DNA of 64,000 nt from Acidimicrobiia bacterium (GCA_036396535.1 DASWKR010000017.1:1-64000); one strand, 5' to 3'. Shown: positions 26,561-35,405, numbered from the stretch's first letter. A program made the numbers and translations. Notes: generated from the sequence alone by a model not told the origin.

Positions 26561-26992
26561 TCAGGCGAGCGGCCGCAGCCGAGGAGCCGTGACAAGGCTG
26601 AGCTCTGCGCTCCATCCATCCGGCCCTGCGAGGACGGATGCACCCGACACGCCGCTGACGATGACGCGCTGGGCAGGAACCTCGCCGATCGGAAGCCCGG
26701 CTGCCGAGCCCTGCACGCCGCCCTCCTCGAGTCGATCGACGACGAAGTAGGACCACACGAGCAGCTCGGAGGTGCTCCAGGCGACGAGCTCGGACACCCA
26801 GTTGGCGAGCAGGTCGTCGAGGGTGTCCCCGGGCGCCACGATCGGCCGCGAATACGTCGGAGGGACGTTGGACAGGTCGTAGCTGAGGTCGAAGACGGCG
26901 AACCCGGCGTTCTCCAGCAGCTCGGGCGCCGTTGTCCCGAACACCCTGACGCGGAGCTCACCTCTCGCCGGCTCGAGTCGCAGGTATCGCAC
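26561..26992 (-). CDS. Archease-like protein
   Basis: 143 residues that follow the archease pattern: an opening strand, then GTTAPELLENAGFAVFDLSYD, the central DTLDDLLANWVSELVAWSTS and a C-terminal beta region. Archeases activate the RNA ligase RtcB or related enzymes by nucleotidyl transfer support. The usual His-Thr-Ala-Asp start is replaced by EPARGEL, so the first calcium-binding Asp appears to be lost. No rtcB lies in the window. GTG 26992 faces clpB across a 130-bp region holding the clpB HAIR site. The assignment rests on pattern likeness, not on a complete motif. Confidence 0.5.
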   Translation of the reverse strand: MRYLRLEPARGELRVRVFGTTAPELLENAGFAVFDLSYDLSNVPPTYSRPIVAPGDTLDDLLANWVSELVAWSTSELLVWSYFVVDRLEEGGVQGSAAGLPIGEVPAQRVIVSGVSGASVLAGPDGWSAELSLVTAPRLRPLA

Positions 26993-27060
26993 GTGTGCCC
27001 AGGAAGGTACTCGCCGTGCGGCTTTCCCGGGCGGCGTACGAAGGTAGGGACAACCGTGAT

Positions 27061-27095
27061 CTTGATATTGCCATTATCAAGTTTCTTGGCATAAT
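27061..27095 (+). promoter_or_regulatory. HAIR operator overlapping the clpB promoter
   Basis: CTTGATA-N7-TATCAAG (27061-27081) is a perfect dyad with the HspR 7-7-7 spacing. A possible -35 TTGCCA (27068-27073) lies in its spacer and CATAAT (27090-27095) 16 bp further is a likely -10, so repressor binding would block the polymerase. The ribosome-binding GGAGG at 27114-27118 precedes the clpB GTG. Confidence 0.75.
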
Positions 27096-27122
27096 GGACT
27101 CACGATCCGTGTTGGAGGACCC

Positions 27123-29699
27123 GTGGACATCAACGCATTCACGCAGAAGTCGCAGCAGGCCGTCCTGGCGGCGCGCACGTCGGCCGCCAGCAGGCAGCAC
27201 CAGGTCGTCTCGCCACTGCACCTCCTCGAATCGCTTCTCTCGCTCCCCGACAGCATCGTCTACCCGCTTCTCGCCAAGCTCTCCGTGAACCCCGCCGAGC
27301 TCAAGGCGGCGACCGAGCGCGAGCTGGCACGTATCCCGTCCGTGTACGGCGATGCGGGAGAGGTCGGATTCTCGACCGAGGCGATCGCAGTGCTCGAGGC
27401 CGCCCAAGCGGAGATGGCCGCCATGAAGGACACATACGTGTCCATCGAGCACGTCCTGCTCGCCCTGGCTGCGTCTGCGGACGTCGCCGGCGAGCTGCTC
27501 CGATCGGCCGGCGTCACGAAGGACTCCACACTGACGGCTCTCGCCGAGGTGCGCGGTGCGCAGCGGGTGACGAGTCAGACGCCGGAGGACACCCTCGCCC
27601 CGCTCGACAAGTTCGGGCGCGACCTCGTGCAGCTCGCCCAGCAGGGCAAGCTCGATCCGGTGATCGGCCGCGACGACGAGATCCGCCGAGTCATCCAGGT
27701 GTTGAGCCGCAAGACCAAGAACAACCCGGTGCTCATCGGCGAGCCGGGTGTCGGCAAGACCGCCATCGCCGAGGGCCTCGCCCAGCGCATCGCCGATGGC
27801 GACGTGCCGGAGGGCCTCAAGAACAAGCGCCTCGTCGCCCTCGACCTCGGAGCGATGGTGGCCGGAGCCAAGTACCGGGGCGAGTTCGAGGAGCGCCTCA
27901 AGGCGACCCTCGACGAGATCAAGGCGGCCGAGGGCCGGATCATCACGTTCATCGACGAGATGCACACCATCGTCGGTGCCGGCGCCGCCGAAGGCTCGAT
28001 GGACGCATCGAACATGCTCAAGCCGATGCTGGCCCGAGGCGAGCTGCGCATGATCGGAGCGACGACGCTCGACGAGTACCGCAAGTACGTCGAGAAGGAC
28101 GCCGCCCTCGAGCGCCGATTCGCGCCAGTGTTCGTCGATGCCCCATCCGTCGAGGACACCATCGGCATCCTGCGCGGCCTCAAGGAGCGCTACGAGGTCC
28201 ACCACGGTGTCCGCATCACCGACGGCGCCCTCATCGCCGCTGCCGTGCTCTCCGACCGCTACATCACGGGCAGGCACCTCCCCGACAAGGCGATCGACCT
28301 CATCGACGAGTCTGCGTCGCGCCTGCGCATCGAGATCGACTCGATGCCCGAGGAGATCGACGAGCTGGAGCGTCGCAAGCGCCAGCTCGAGATCGAGCAG
28401 AGCGCCCTCGTGAAGGAGAAGGACGAGGCGTCCAAGGGCAGGCGGGCCGTCATCGAGGAGGAGCTCGCCAACATCGGGGAAGAGCTCGACGCCTTGCACG
28501 CCCACTGGCGCCTCGAGAAGGAGCGGATCGACGAGATCCGCGGCGTGAAGCAGCAGATCGAGTCGGTCAGAGCCGACGCCGATCGGGCCGAGAAGGCGGG
28601 CGACCTGCAGCGGGCCGCCGAGCTGCGCTACGGCACGCTGCCGGAGCTCCAGAAGCGGCTGGCCGAGGAGCAGGACGAGCTCGCCAAGCTCCAGTCGACG
28701 CTCACGATGCTCAAGGAGGAGGTCGACGAAGAAGACGTCGCCGAGGTGGTCAGCCGCTGGACCGGCGTACCGGTCTCGCGCCTCATGGAAGGCGAGATGC
28801 AGAAGCTCGTTCGGCTGGAGGATCACCTCCACGAGCGGGTGGTCGGCCAGGACGAGCCGGTCTCGGCTGTCGCCAATGCCATCAGGCGAAGCCGGGCAGG
28901 GCTCTCGGATCCGAACCGGCCGATCGGATCGTTCGTGTTCCTCGGTCCGACCGGTGTCGGCAAGACCGAGCTGGCGCGAGCCCTCGCTCAGTTCCTCTTC
29001 GACGACGAGCGGGCGATGGTGCGCATCGACATGTCGGAGTACATGGAGAAGCACTCGGTGAGCAGGCTCATCGGCGCCCCTCCCGGGTACGTGGGCTACG
29101 ACGAGGGAGGCCAGCTCACGGAAGCGGTGCGCCGCCGGCCGTACTCGGTGGTGCTCCTCGACGAGGTCGAGAAGGCGCACCCCGACGTGTTCAACGTCCT
29201 GCTGCAGCTCCTCGACGACGGTCGGCTGACGGACGGACAGGGTCGCACCGTCGACTTCACGAACGCCGTGCTCATCATGACGTCGAACCTCGGCTCGGAG
29301 TTCATCGAGGCGGACCTGCCGGAGGAAGTGGTCGAGTCGCGCGTCATGGAGATCGTGCGCAGCCACTTCCGGCCCGAGTTCCTCAACAGGGTCGACGACA
29401 TCATCGTGTTCCACCGGTTGACGAGGGACGACCTGCGAACGATCGTCGCCATCCAGTTCGAACTCCTCCGCAGGCGCTTGGTGGAGCGGGGCCTCGACAT
29501 CCGCATGTCGGAGGCGGCAGCCGATTGGCTCACCGAGCACGGCTACGACCCGATCTACGGGGCCCGACCCCTCAAGCGGCTCATCCAGCGCGAGATCGCA
29601 GACCCGCTCGCCCTGCAGATCCTCGACGGCCGGTTCGGAGAGGACGAAGCGATCGAGGTCGTCGCCGAGGGTGAGGCGCTCGGGTTCAGGGTCGCCTGA
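27123..29699 (+). CDS. clpB: Disaggregase ClpB (Hsp100)
   Basis: An 858-residue AAA+ unfoldase that resolubilises protein aggregates with the DnaK system. In order: N-terminal Clp repeats (about 1-145), first AAA module with Walker [16 protein letters not shown] (about 205) and [11 protein letters not shown], the long coiled-coil middle domain (about 400-525) that distinguishes ClpB from ClpA/ClpC, and second AAA module with [15 protein letters not shown] (about 607) and the D2 loop [20 protein letters not shown] is preceded by GGAGG at 4 nt. The HspR operator upstream places it in the same regulon as dnaK. Confidence 0.96.
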   Translation: MDINAFTQKSQQAVLAARTSAASRQHQVVSPLHLLESLLSLPDSIVYPLLAKLSVNPAELKAATERELARIPSVYGDAGEVGFSTEAIAVLEAAQAEMAAMKDTYVSIEHVLLALAASADVAGELLRSAGVTKDSTLTALAEVRGAQRVTSQTPEDTLAPLDKFGRDLVQLAQQGKLDPVIGRDDEIRRVIQVLSRKTKNNPVLIGEPGVGKTAIAEGLAQRIADGDVPEGLKNKRLVALDLGAMVAGAKYRGEFEERLKATLDEIKAAEGRIITFIDEMHTIVGAGAAEGSMDASNMLKPMLARGELRMIGATTLDEYRKYVEKDAALERRFAPVFVDAPSVEDTIGILRGLKERYEVHHGVRITDGALIAAAVLSDRYITGRHLPDKAIDLIDESASRLRIEIDSMPEEIDELERRKRQLEIEQSALVKEKDEASKGRRAVIEEELANIGEELDALHAHWRLEKERIDEIRGVKQQIESVRADADRAEKAGDLQRAAELRYGTLPELQKRLAEEQDELAKLQSTLTMLKEEVDEEDVAEVVSRWTGVPVSRLMEGEMQKLVRLEDHLHERVVGQDEPVSAVANAIRRSRAGLSDPNRPIGSFVFLGPTGVGKTELARALAQFLFDDERAMVRIDMSEYMEKHSVSRLIGAPPGYVGYDEGGQLTEAVRRRPYSVVLLDEVEKAHPDVFNVLLQLLDDGRLTDGQGRTVDFTNAVLIMTSNLGSEFIEADLPEEVVESRVMEIVRSHFRPEFLNRVDDIIVFHRLTRDDLRTIVAIQFELLRRRLVERGLDIRMSEAAADWLTEHGYDPIYGARPLKRLIQREIADPLALQILDGRFGEDEAIEVVAEGEALGFRVA

Positions 29700-29772
29700 G
29701 CCCGGAGCCGGCCACCCGCGAGGGCTCGGCCCGCTTGGCGAATTGCGGGGGACAGCGGTACGGCGAGAAGGC

Positions 29773-30897
29773 TCAGTCGAAAGCGCCGTCGGCGTGATCG
29801 CCCGGGTCGTCGTCCGCCGCGCCGGCCGTGTCCGCCCTCCTGACCCACACGGTCCGCTGCGGGAAGGGGATCTCGATGCCCTCTCGATCGAAGGCGTCCT
29901 TGAGGCGCCGCCTGATCTCTCTGGCGACGGCGAACTGCTCCGCCGGCTCGACCTTCATGATCAGCCGGAACGAGATGGCGTCCGGGCCGAAGCTCTCCAC
30001 GCCCATCACCTCCGGCTCCTCGAGCACCGTGGCGTGGGCCACGTCTTCGCCCCACAGACCGTCTGCCACTTCCTTGATGACCGCGGTCGCCTTGTCGAGG
30101 TCGGTGTCATAGGCGACGTCGATGTCGATCACGGCGCGGGCCCACGTCTGCGACTTGTTGCCGACCCGCCTGATCTCGCCGTTCGGGACGTGCCACAGGG
30201 TCCCGTTCAGATCGCGGATCCGCGTCGTGCGCAGGTTGACCGCCTCCACCACGCCGGTCGCCTCGCCCACGTCCACGATGTCGCCGACGCCGAACTGGTC
30301 CTCGATGAGCATGAAGATGCCGGACAGGAAGTCCTGGACGAGCTTCTGCGCCCCGAAGCCGATGGCGATCCCAGCGATGCCCGCGCTGGCGATCAACGGA
30401 CCGAGGTTGAGGTCGAACTCGCTGAGCGACATCATGATCGCGGTGCCGTAGATGACGAGACCGGCGCCACTGCGGAGGACGGCTCCGAGGGTGTTCGCCC
30501 TCTGCTGGCCGCGTGCGACCTGGATGGCCGAGTGGTCGGTCAGGCCACGTCCCAGGTCGAGGAAGCGGGGCCGGCTCCTCGCCTCGGGCTGATCTTCCGA
30601 GACATCGGCATCCGACTGTTCGATGACGGCGTCGCGGCGATCCTGGAGGACGGCAGCGTGCTTCGCTTCCTGCCTCAGCACGATGCCGTCGACGATCCGG
30701 TTGACCGCTCTCACGACGACCCGGTGGACGACGAATGCCACCAGCAGGATGAGCACGACCTTGATCGGCCGTACCAGCAGGTTGGCGAAGGCGGCCAGAT
30801 TCTCGCTACCCGTGTTGTCGTAGACGAGACGGCACAACAGGTTCGGCGTTGCACCGCACGCCGACAGAAGGTCGGCGAACACGAACGTGGGCTCCAT
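29773..30897 (-). CDS. MscS-family mechanosensitive channel
   Basis: 374 residues. An N-terminal helix (VVLILLVAFVVHRVVVRAVNR in part) is followed by a charged cytoplasmic loop (about 78-140) and the MscS core: the pore helix region GPLIASAGIAGIAIGFGAQKLVQDFLSG, then the beta domain FGVGDIVDVGEATGVVEAVNLRTT, IRDLNGTLWHVPNGEI and the alpha/beta C-terminal vestibule. Such channels open under membrane tension and release solutes on osmotic downshock. The C-terminal tail is acidic (DDDPGDHADGAFD). It converges on clpB with a 73-bp gap lacking a clear terminator. Confidence 0.87.
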   Translation of the reverse strand: MEPTFVFADLLSACGATPNLLCRLVYDNTGSENLAAFANLLVRPIKVVLILLVAFVVHRVVVRAVNRIVDGIVLRQEAKHAAVLQDRRDAVIEQSDADVSEDQPEARSRPRFLDLGRGLTDHSAIQVARGQQRANTLGAVLRSGAGLVIYGTAIMMSLSEFDLNLGPLIASAGIAGIAIGFGAQKLVQDFLSGIFMLIEDQFGVGDIVDVGEATGVVEAVNLRTTRIRDLNGTLWHVPNGEIRRVGNKSQTWARAVIDIDVAYDTDLDKATAVIKEVADGLWGEDVAHATVLEEPEVMGVESFGPDAISFRLIMKVEPAEQFAVAREIRRRLKDAFDREGIEIPFPQRTVWVRRADTAGAADDDPGDHADGAFD

Positions 30898-31105
30898 CAG
30901 GCTTCGATCACCTCGCCTGCGACCTTAGAACAAGACACCGGTGGCCCTGCGGCAAGACCCCGGTTTCACGATCGCAGTGGATTGGCGTGAGCCTCACCCG
31001 GCAGCTCTCTGACGGCCGAGTTCCAGAGGCCACCGCGACACGCCGCATCGTTTGATGGATCCGCGTTCGAACCCTTCAGAAGCTGTCCTGACGCCGGAGA
31101 GCGCC

Positions 31106-31637
31106 ATGTCGAAGATCATCGCCATCTGCTCAGACGGGACGAGCAACACGTTTGGGATGCCGAGCGATGAGCACGCCACGAACGTGACGCAATTGGTGCC
31201 CCATGAGCAAGCTCGATGCCGACGATCGCACCCGGATCCTCGACCAAGACATCAAGGAGGTCTGGTTCTGTGGATACCATTCCGATGTCGGTTCGGGCCG
31301 GATCCCGCTCCGGTGGGTCCTGGCCGAGGCTGTTGCCGTAACGCCCACCTTGCGGCTCTCCGAGGCCGGGGCAGCACTCCTCGATGACGACGATCCACAC
31401 CCGAACGTTGGCGGCGATTCGACAGGGGCTTGGTGGCGGCTCGCTGAGTGGATACCTCGCTTGGAGATCCTCAACGACCGGAAGTATGCCCGGCGAGTGC
31501 TCAGATGGCCGAGCCGCGGTGATCGTGATCCCGCAGGCAAGACCCGAAAGGGACGTGTTCACATCCATGAGTGTTCCCGCCGGTGTGCGCCTTTCCCTCA
31601 GCTCGAAGTGTGGTCGACGCCATCGACCAGGCATTGA
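31106..31637 (+). pseudogene. Decayed DUF2235 (T6SS-lipase-like alpha/beta hydrolase) gene
   Basis: Two remnants of one DUF2235 protein lie in different frames. The first, from ATG 31106, reads MSKIIAICSDGTSNTF and ends near ATNVTQLV, matching the family's N-terminal DGT-N...TNV motif. The second, from about 31203, reads DIKEVWFCGYHSDVGSG, IPLRWVLAEA and HIHECSRR, matching the C-terminal WF-G-HSDVGG and WM-EA motifs. The roughly 150-200 residues normally between them, including the GxSxG elbow, are missing. I infer a deletion plus frameshift. The flanks 30898-31105 and 31638-31850 hold no gene I can support; TAGCCT at 31814-31819 probably serves the next gene. Confidence 0.68.
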
Positions 31638-31850
31638 TCATCGCCGTCCATGGGTGGCGGCAGTCCGCCGATCATGATGATCCCTTCAGCTGGCAGGGAG
31701 GACCGTCTCGACAGGTCGAAGCCGGCCGAAGAGATGTCATCGGATCGGTTGCCACTTCGCGCTCTCACGGCCGGCCGTCTCGAGAACTCGTGGCCCGGGG
31801 ACGGGCGTTCGGATAGCCTCGGATCGAAGCACGCTCTGGGAGGCACGGTA

Positions 31851-32894
31851 ATGACGACGGCGTTGGCGATTGGCACTCTGAAGGGGGCGTGGATCGCCCG
31901 CTCCGACGACGGCGGCGAATGGGATCTCGAGGGGCCGTTCCTCAAGGGATGGCAGGTCAACACGTTCGGGACGGCTCCCGGCGGGGCCCGCCTCCTCACG
32001 ACGGGAAGCCAGTGGTATGGGGCCGCGGTGCATCGCAGCAAGGACCTCGCCGACTGGGAGCAGATCGTGGACGGCCCGGCGTACCCGGAAGAGTCGGGTC
32101 ACAAGCTCGAGCAGATCTGGACGCTCACCACTACCGGCGGCGACCTGTACGCCGGGGTCGCAGAGGCCGGCCTCTTCAAGAGCTCCGACGACGGGTCGAC
32201 GTGGAGCCCGGTGGCGGCCCTGAACGAGCACGAGACCCGCGCGGCATGGATGCCCGGCTTCGGCGGGTTGGCGGCACACCGGATCCTCGTCGACTCCGCC
32301 GACCCTGCCCGGATGTGGGTGGGAATCTCGGCGGTCGGGGTCTTCGCAACCGAGGACGCCGGAGCGAGCTGGGAGCTGCGCAACACGGGCGTGGTGGCTA
32401 CCGGACCCGACGATGACTTCGACATCGGCTACTGCGTCCACGGCCTGGTCGCCGATCCCGATGACGCCGACACGATCTGGCGCCAGGACCACAAGGGTGT
32501 CTATCGCACCACGGACGGCGGCCGCTCATGGGAGCGCATCCAGAACGGGGTCCCGGGCGCCGGTTTCGGCTTCCCAATCGGCAGGGACGATGCCACCGGG
32601 AGCCTCTTCATCGTCCCCCTGGAGGCCGACGAGTTCCGCGCCCCCGTGGACGGCAGGTTCGCCGTGTATCGCTCCAAGGACGGCGGAGACTCGTGGGCGC
32701 CGTCGGGCGACTGGCCCGACGATCCGACATTCGACACGGTGCTGCGGGACTCGATGGCAACCGACGGCGACGGCGGCGTCTACGTGGGCACGTCCGGCGG
32801 CAGCGTCATCTCCACGGGAGACGCCGGGGACTCTTGGACCAAGCTCCCATGGACGTTCCCGCGCATCATCAGCGTCCACGCCTTCAACGAGTGA
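31851..32894 (+). CDS. Asp-box (BNR/sialidase-like) beta-propeller protein
   Basis: 347 residues with about six Asp-box repeats: RSDDGGEW, SSDDGSTW, TEDAGASW, TTDGGRSW, SKDGGDSW and TGDAGDSW, spaced through a predicted propeller. No signal peptide is visible, so it appears cytoplasmic, unlike most sialidases. ATG 31851 has GGGAGG 7 nt upstream; a TAGCCT box lies 31 nt before it. Its TGA shares a base with the ATG of the ubiquitin-like gene that follows (TGATG), implying joint function. A glycosidase activity is not supported, as the catalytic residues of sialidases are not evident. Confidence 0.78.
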   Translation: MTTALAIGTLKGAWIARSDDGGEWDLEGPFLKGWQVNTFGTAPGGARLLTTGSQWYGAAVHRSKDLADWEQIVDGPAYPEESGHKLEQIWTLTTTGGDLYAGVAEAGLFKSSDDGSTWSPVAALNEHETRAAWMPGFGGLAAHRILVDSADPARMWVGISAVGVFATEDAGASWELRNTGVVATGPDDDFDIGYCVHGLVADPDDADTIWRQDHKGVYRTTDGGRSWERIQNGVPGAGFGFPIGRDDATGSLFIVPLEADEFRAPVDGRFAVYRSKDGGDSWAPSGDWPDDPTFDTVLRDSMATDGDGGVYVGTSGGSVISTGDAGDSWTKLPWTFPRIISVHAFNE

Positions 32895-33163
32895 TGCCAC
32901 TCGTCGACGTCACCATCCCGAAGATGCTCGCCTCGCTCGTGAGGAGCGAGCGCCATCTCGCATTCGAGGCGTCGACCGTCGCCGGAGCCCTCGAAGCGCT
33001 CTGCTCCGCCCATCCCGAGCTGAGGGTCCACATCTTCGACGAAGCCGGCGCCGTCAGGCCACACGTCTCGTGCTTCCACAACGCCACCAGCGTCGCGGAC
33101 ACCGCGACGCCCCTGTCCGAAGGCGACGCAATCGTCGTTCTTCAGGCCGTGAGCGGCGGCTGA
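32894..33163 (+). CDS. MoaD/ThiS-family ubiquitin-like protein
   Basis: 89 residues of beta-grasp type ending in Gly-Gly (AVSGG), the C-terminus that is adenylated and thiocarboxylated or conjugated in MoaD, ThiS and SAMP-like proteins. Supporting stretches are VTIPKMLASLV, the helix TVAGALEALCSAHPELR and LSEGDAIVVLQAVSGG. It is translationally coupled to the Asp-box propeller gene rather than to molybdopterin or thiamine genes. It may be a sulfur carrier or a protein modifier; the partner enzyme of MoeB/ThiF type is not in the window. Confidence 0.82.
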   Translation: MPLVDVTIPKMLASLVRSERHLAFEASTVAGALEALCSAHPELRVHIFDEAGAVRPHVSCFHNATSVADTATPLSEGDAIVVLQAVSGG

Positions 33164-33186
33164 CAAGAGACACGATCCGAGGAGCT

Positions 33187-33245
33187 TTGAGTACTCCTGC
33201 ATTCCATGCTACTGTTCTAGGCAAGGTAGCTGACACAACAAGCTA
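33187..33245 (+). promoter_or_regulatory. Promoter and candidate PadR operator
   Basis: TTGAGT (33187-33192), 17 bp, TACTGT (33210-33215) is a good housekeeping promoter. Overlapping and following it are two dyads: GCTAC-N13-GTAGC (33208-33230) and TAGCT-N9-AGCTA (33227-33245). PadR repressors usually bind such dyads and control their own operon; the link to the PadR gene at 33301 is inferred. Confidence 0.6.
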
Positions 33246-33300
33246 TCCTGCCAGGCAAGAGACAGGACAGGCCCGGGAGGGCCCCCGAGGACGGAGCACC

Positions 33301-33633
33301 GTGGAACACAGCTCCCAGCTACTCAAGGGCGTGCTCGACATGTGCCTGCTGGCGTTGATCTCGGAGGAGCCGAGCTATGGATACGAGATGGTGGACAAGC
33401 TCCAGCGGCGCGGCCTCGAGTTGGTCTCGGAGGGCAGCATCTACCCGCTCCTCAGTCGCCTCCAGAAGAAGGGCCTCATCGACGGCTACTTCGTCGAGTC
33501 CACCGGCGGGCCGCCCCGCAAGTACTACCGCATCGAAGAAGCGGGACGTGAGCAGTTGCGACACTGGATCGTCGAATGGGACAAGCTCAACACCGGAGTC
33601 CAGGAGGTGCTGAATGGAGGCGGTAGTGAGTGA
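33301..33633 (+). CDS. PadR-family transcriptional repressor
   Basis: 110 residues: LLKGVLDMCLLALISEEPSYG is the typical opening helix pair, YEMVDKLQRRGLELVSEGSIYPLLSRLQKKGLI the winged-helix recognition region, and PPRKYYRIEEAGREQL the wing (each shown in part of the protein). The short C-terminal helix makes the dimer. GTG 33301 follows GGAG at a suitable distance. The dyads upstream suggest autoregulation. It is the first gene of an operon with the HAAS-NfeD and SPFH genes. Confidence 0.87.
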   Translation: MEHSSQLLKGVLDMCLLALISEEPSYGYEMVDKLQRRGLELVSEGSIYPLLSRLQKKGLIDGYFVESTGGPPRKYYRIEEAGREQLRHWIVEWDKLNTGVQEVLNGGGSE

Positions 33634-34399
33634 TTCGCGCTTCGATCGACTCGTCTCCGACTGTGAGTCCTACTGGAGACAGACCGGGGTTCCGCGCCAT
33701 GCCGTTGCGGAGATGACCGCCGAGCTGCGTTCCCACCTCGCAGAGGCGACCGCAGCCGGCAAGTCCGTCGAGACGGTCATCGGCGGCTCGCTTCCCGCCT
33801 TCGCCGAGTCGTGGGCGGCGGAGCGCCGCTCACCCCGGATACCGTCTGCGGCAGTGGCGCGGAACACGAGGCCGAGGGACATCGGCTTGGCCGTGCTCGG
33901 GGTGGCGGTCGTGGTGGTGGCATTGATCTACGGAAGAAAGGAGGACACCGTGGACATCGAGGTCTGGCGTTGGATCTTCCTGGGCGCGGCGTTCCTGTTC
34001 ACAGCAGGAGAGATGGTGACGGCGGGGTTCTTCCTGCTTCCGTTCGCCATCGGCGCGGGCGTGGCGACGGTGCTCGCCTTCGCCGGCGTCGACGTGCCCG
34101 TGCTCCTCGTCGTGTTCCTCGTCGTGTCGCTCGTGTCCCTGGTGGGACTGCAGCGATACGCCAGGACCGAGGACGATCAGGCTCACCCGGTCGGGGCCAA
34201 GAGATACGTCGGCAGGCAGGTCGTCGTCATCGAGCCGGTCAGCCGGATCGACGGAACCGGGAGGGTGAGGATGGACACCGAGGAGTGGCGAGCAACCACC
34301 GACCTGCCATTCACGATCGAAGTCGGCACGGAGTCGGTCGTCACGGAGGTCAGGGGCACCCGCCTCGTCATCGAGCCCGAGCTGGCCGCCGAGAGCTGA
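33614..34399 (+). CDS. HAAS-domain protein fused to NfeD-like membrane protein
   Basis: 261 residues. Residues 8-72 (FDRLVSDCESYW, ELRSHLAEATAAGKS) resemble the helical HAAS/DUF1700-type adapter that accompanies PadR regulators; a membrane helix follows at about 91-108. From residue 113 the protein is NfeD-like: WRWIFLGAAFLFTAGEMVTAGFF, further helices, and an OB-fold tail (about 195-255, YVGRQVVVIEPV). ATG 33614 has AGGAGGT 5 nt upstream and overlaps the padR end. Inside, AAAGGAGG at 33937-33944 lies 5 nt before an in-frame GTG (33950) exactly where a stand-alone NfeD would begin, so a second product is likely. Confidence 0.78.
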   Translation: MEAVVSDSRFDRLVSDCESYWRQTGVPRHAVAEMTAELRSHLAEATAAGKSVETVIGGSLPAFAESWAAERRSPRIPSAAVARNTRPRDIGLAVLGVAVVVVALIYGRKEDTVDIEVWRWIFLGAAFLFTAGEMVTAGFFLLPFAIGAGVATVLAFAGVDVPVLLVVFLVVSLVSLVGLQRYARTEDDQAHPVGAKRYVGRQVVVIEPVSRIDGTGRVRMDTEEWRATTDLPFTIEVGTESVVTEVRGTRLVIEPELAAES

Positions 34400-34436
34400 G
34401 TTCCAATGAGATCGAGCAACCAGAAAGGAGCATGAA

Positions 34437-35363
34437 ATGGGCATCTGGCTAGCAGCCTTCCTGGCTGTCGTCGTCCTCATCTTCATCTACTTCGCCATGG
34501 CGGTGAAGATCGTGCAGCAGCACGAGCAGGGCCTCGTCGAGCGATTCGGACGGTATCGGAAGACGCTCGACCCGGGGTTGCACCTCATCGTGCCGCTCGT
34601 GGACGCCATCCGGAGGGTCGACATGCGAGAGCAGGTGGTCGACGTCCCGCCGCAGGAGGTCATCACGAAGGACAACGTGGTGGTCACCGTGGATGCCGTC
34701 GTCTACTACCAGGCGACCGACCCGGTCAAGCTCAAGTACAACGTCGCCAACTTCATCGTGGCGGCGACGAAGCTGGCCCAGACGAACCTCCGTAACGTCG
34801 TCGGCGACATGGACCTGGACGATGCCCTCACCTCGAGGGACACCATCAACGCCCAGCTCCGTGCGATCCTCGACGAGGCGACGGACGTCTGGGGAACCCG
34901 GGTCGTGCGCGTCGAGATCCAGCGGATCGATCCGCCGGCAGACGTCACGGACGCCATGCACCGCCAGATGAAGGCGGAACGGGACCGGCGCGCCCTGGTC
35001 ACGGAGGCCGAGGGCGAGAAGCGCTCGCAGATCCTCAGGGCAGAGGGCATCAAGGAGTCGCGCATCCTCGAAGCCGAGGGCCAGGCGGAGGCGATCAAGC
35101 AGGTGGCCGAGGCCGAGAAGTTCCAGAAGCTCACCGTCGCCGAGGGCGAAGGCCAGGCCATCGAGCGAGTCTTCGCGGCGATCCACAACGGAGACCCGAC
35201 GGCCGACCTCATCGCCATCCGCTACCTGACGGCGCTCACCGACGTGGCCAACGGGCAGGCGACGAAGATCTTCCTCCCGATGGAGTTGAGCGGGATCCTC
35301 GGATCCGTGGGCGCCATCGGCGAGATCTTCAACGGCGAGCGCGGGGACGCACAGCGCGGCTGA
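34437..35363 (+). CDS. SPFH/stomatin-family membrane protein (partner of NfeD)
   Basis: 308 residues: one N-terminal hydrophobic segment ([21 protein letters not shown]), the SPFH/band 7 domain (about 25-200; [39 protein letters not shown]), and an Ala/Glu-rich coiled coil ([20 protein letters not shown] in part). It is of the slipin/stomatin type, which forms membrane microdomains and oligomers and is typically encoded beside NfeD, as here. AAAGGAG lies 6 nt before the ATG. The operon is padR, HAAS-NfeD, SPFH, so microdomain assembly is probably controlled by the PadR ligand. Confidence 0.9.
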   Translation: MGIWLAAFLAVVVLIFIYFAMAVKIVQQHEQGLVERFGRYRKTLDPGLHLIVPLVDAIRRVDMREQVVDVPPQEVITKDNVVVTVDAVVYYQATDPVKLKYNVANFIVAATKLAQTNLRNVVGDMDLDDALTSRDTINAQLRAILDEATDVWGTRVVRVEIQRIDPPADVTDAMHRQMKAERDRRALVTEAEGEKRSQILRAEGIKESRILEAEGQAEAIKQVAEAEKFQKLTVAEGEGQAIERVFAAIHNGDPTADLIAIRYLTALTDVANGQATKIFLPMELSGILGSVGAIGEIFNGERGDAQRG

Positions 35364-35377
35364 GCGCGGGAACGCGC

Positions 35378-35405
35378 GGTGCGGCTGAGCGCGCTCAGCC
35401 GCGCC
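35378..35405. terminator. GC-rich hairpin after the SPFH gene
   Basis: GCGGCTGAGC-GC-GCTCAGCCGC is a perfect dyad, extended on both sides with one G-U pair to a 13-bp stem. It lies 15 bp after the SPFH stop and before the convergent lgt end. No T-run is present. Confidence 0.6.

Noticed and set aside
26958-29540. Long open frame on the minus strand opposite clpB
   Set aside because: Its translation is Arg/Asp/Gly-rich with no family resemblance and exists because the high-GC codon bias of clpB leaves few stops in the complementary frame; it would also cover the clpB promoter and HAIR site.
35355-35391. Repeated GCGCGGCTGAGCGCG around the SPFH stop
   Set aside because: Not an insertion or att site; the second copy is simply part of the terminator dyad and the first includes the stop codon.
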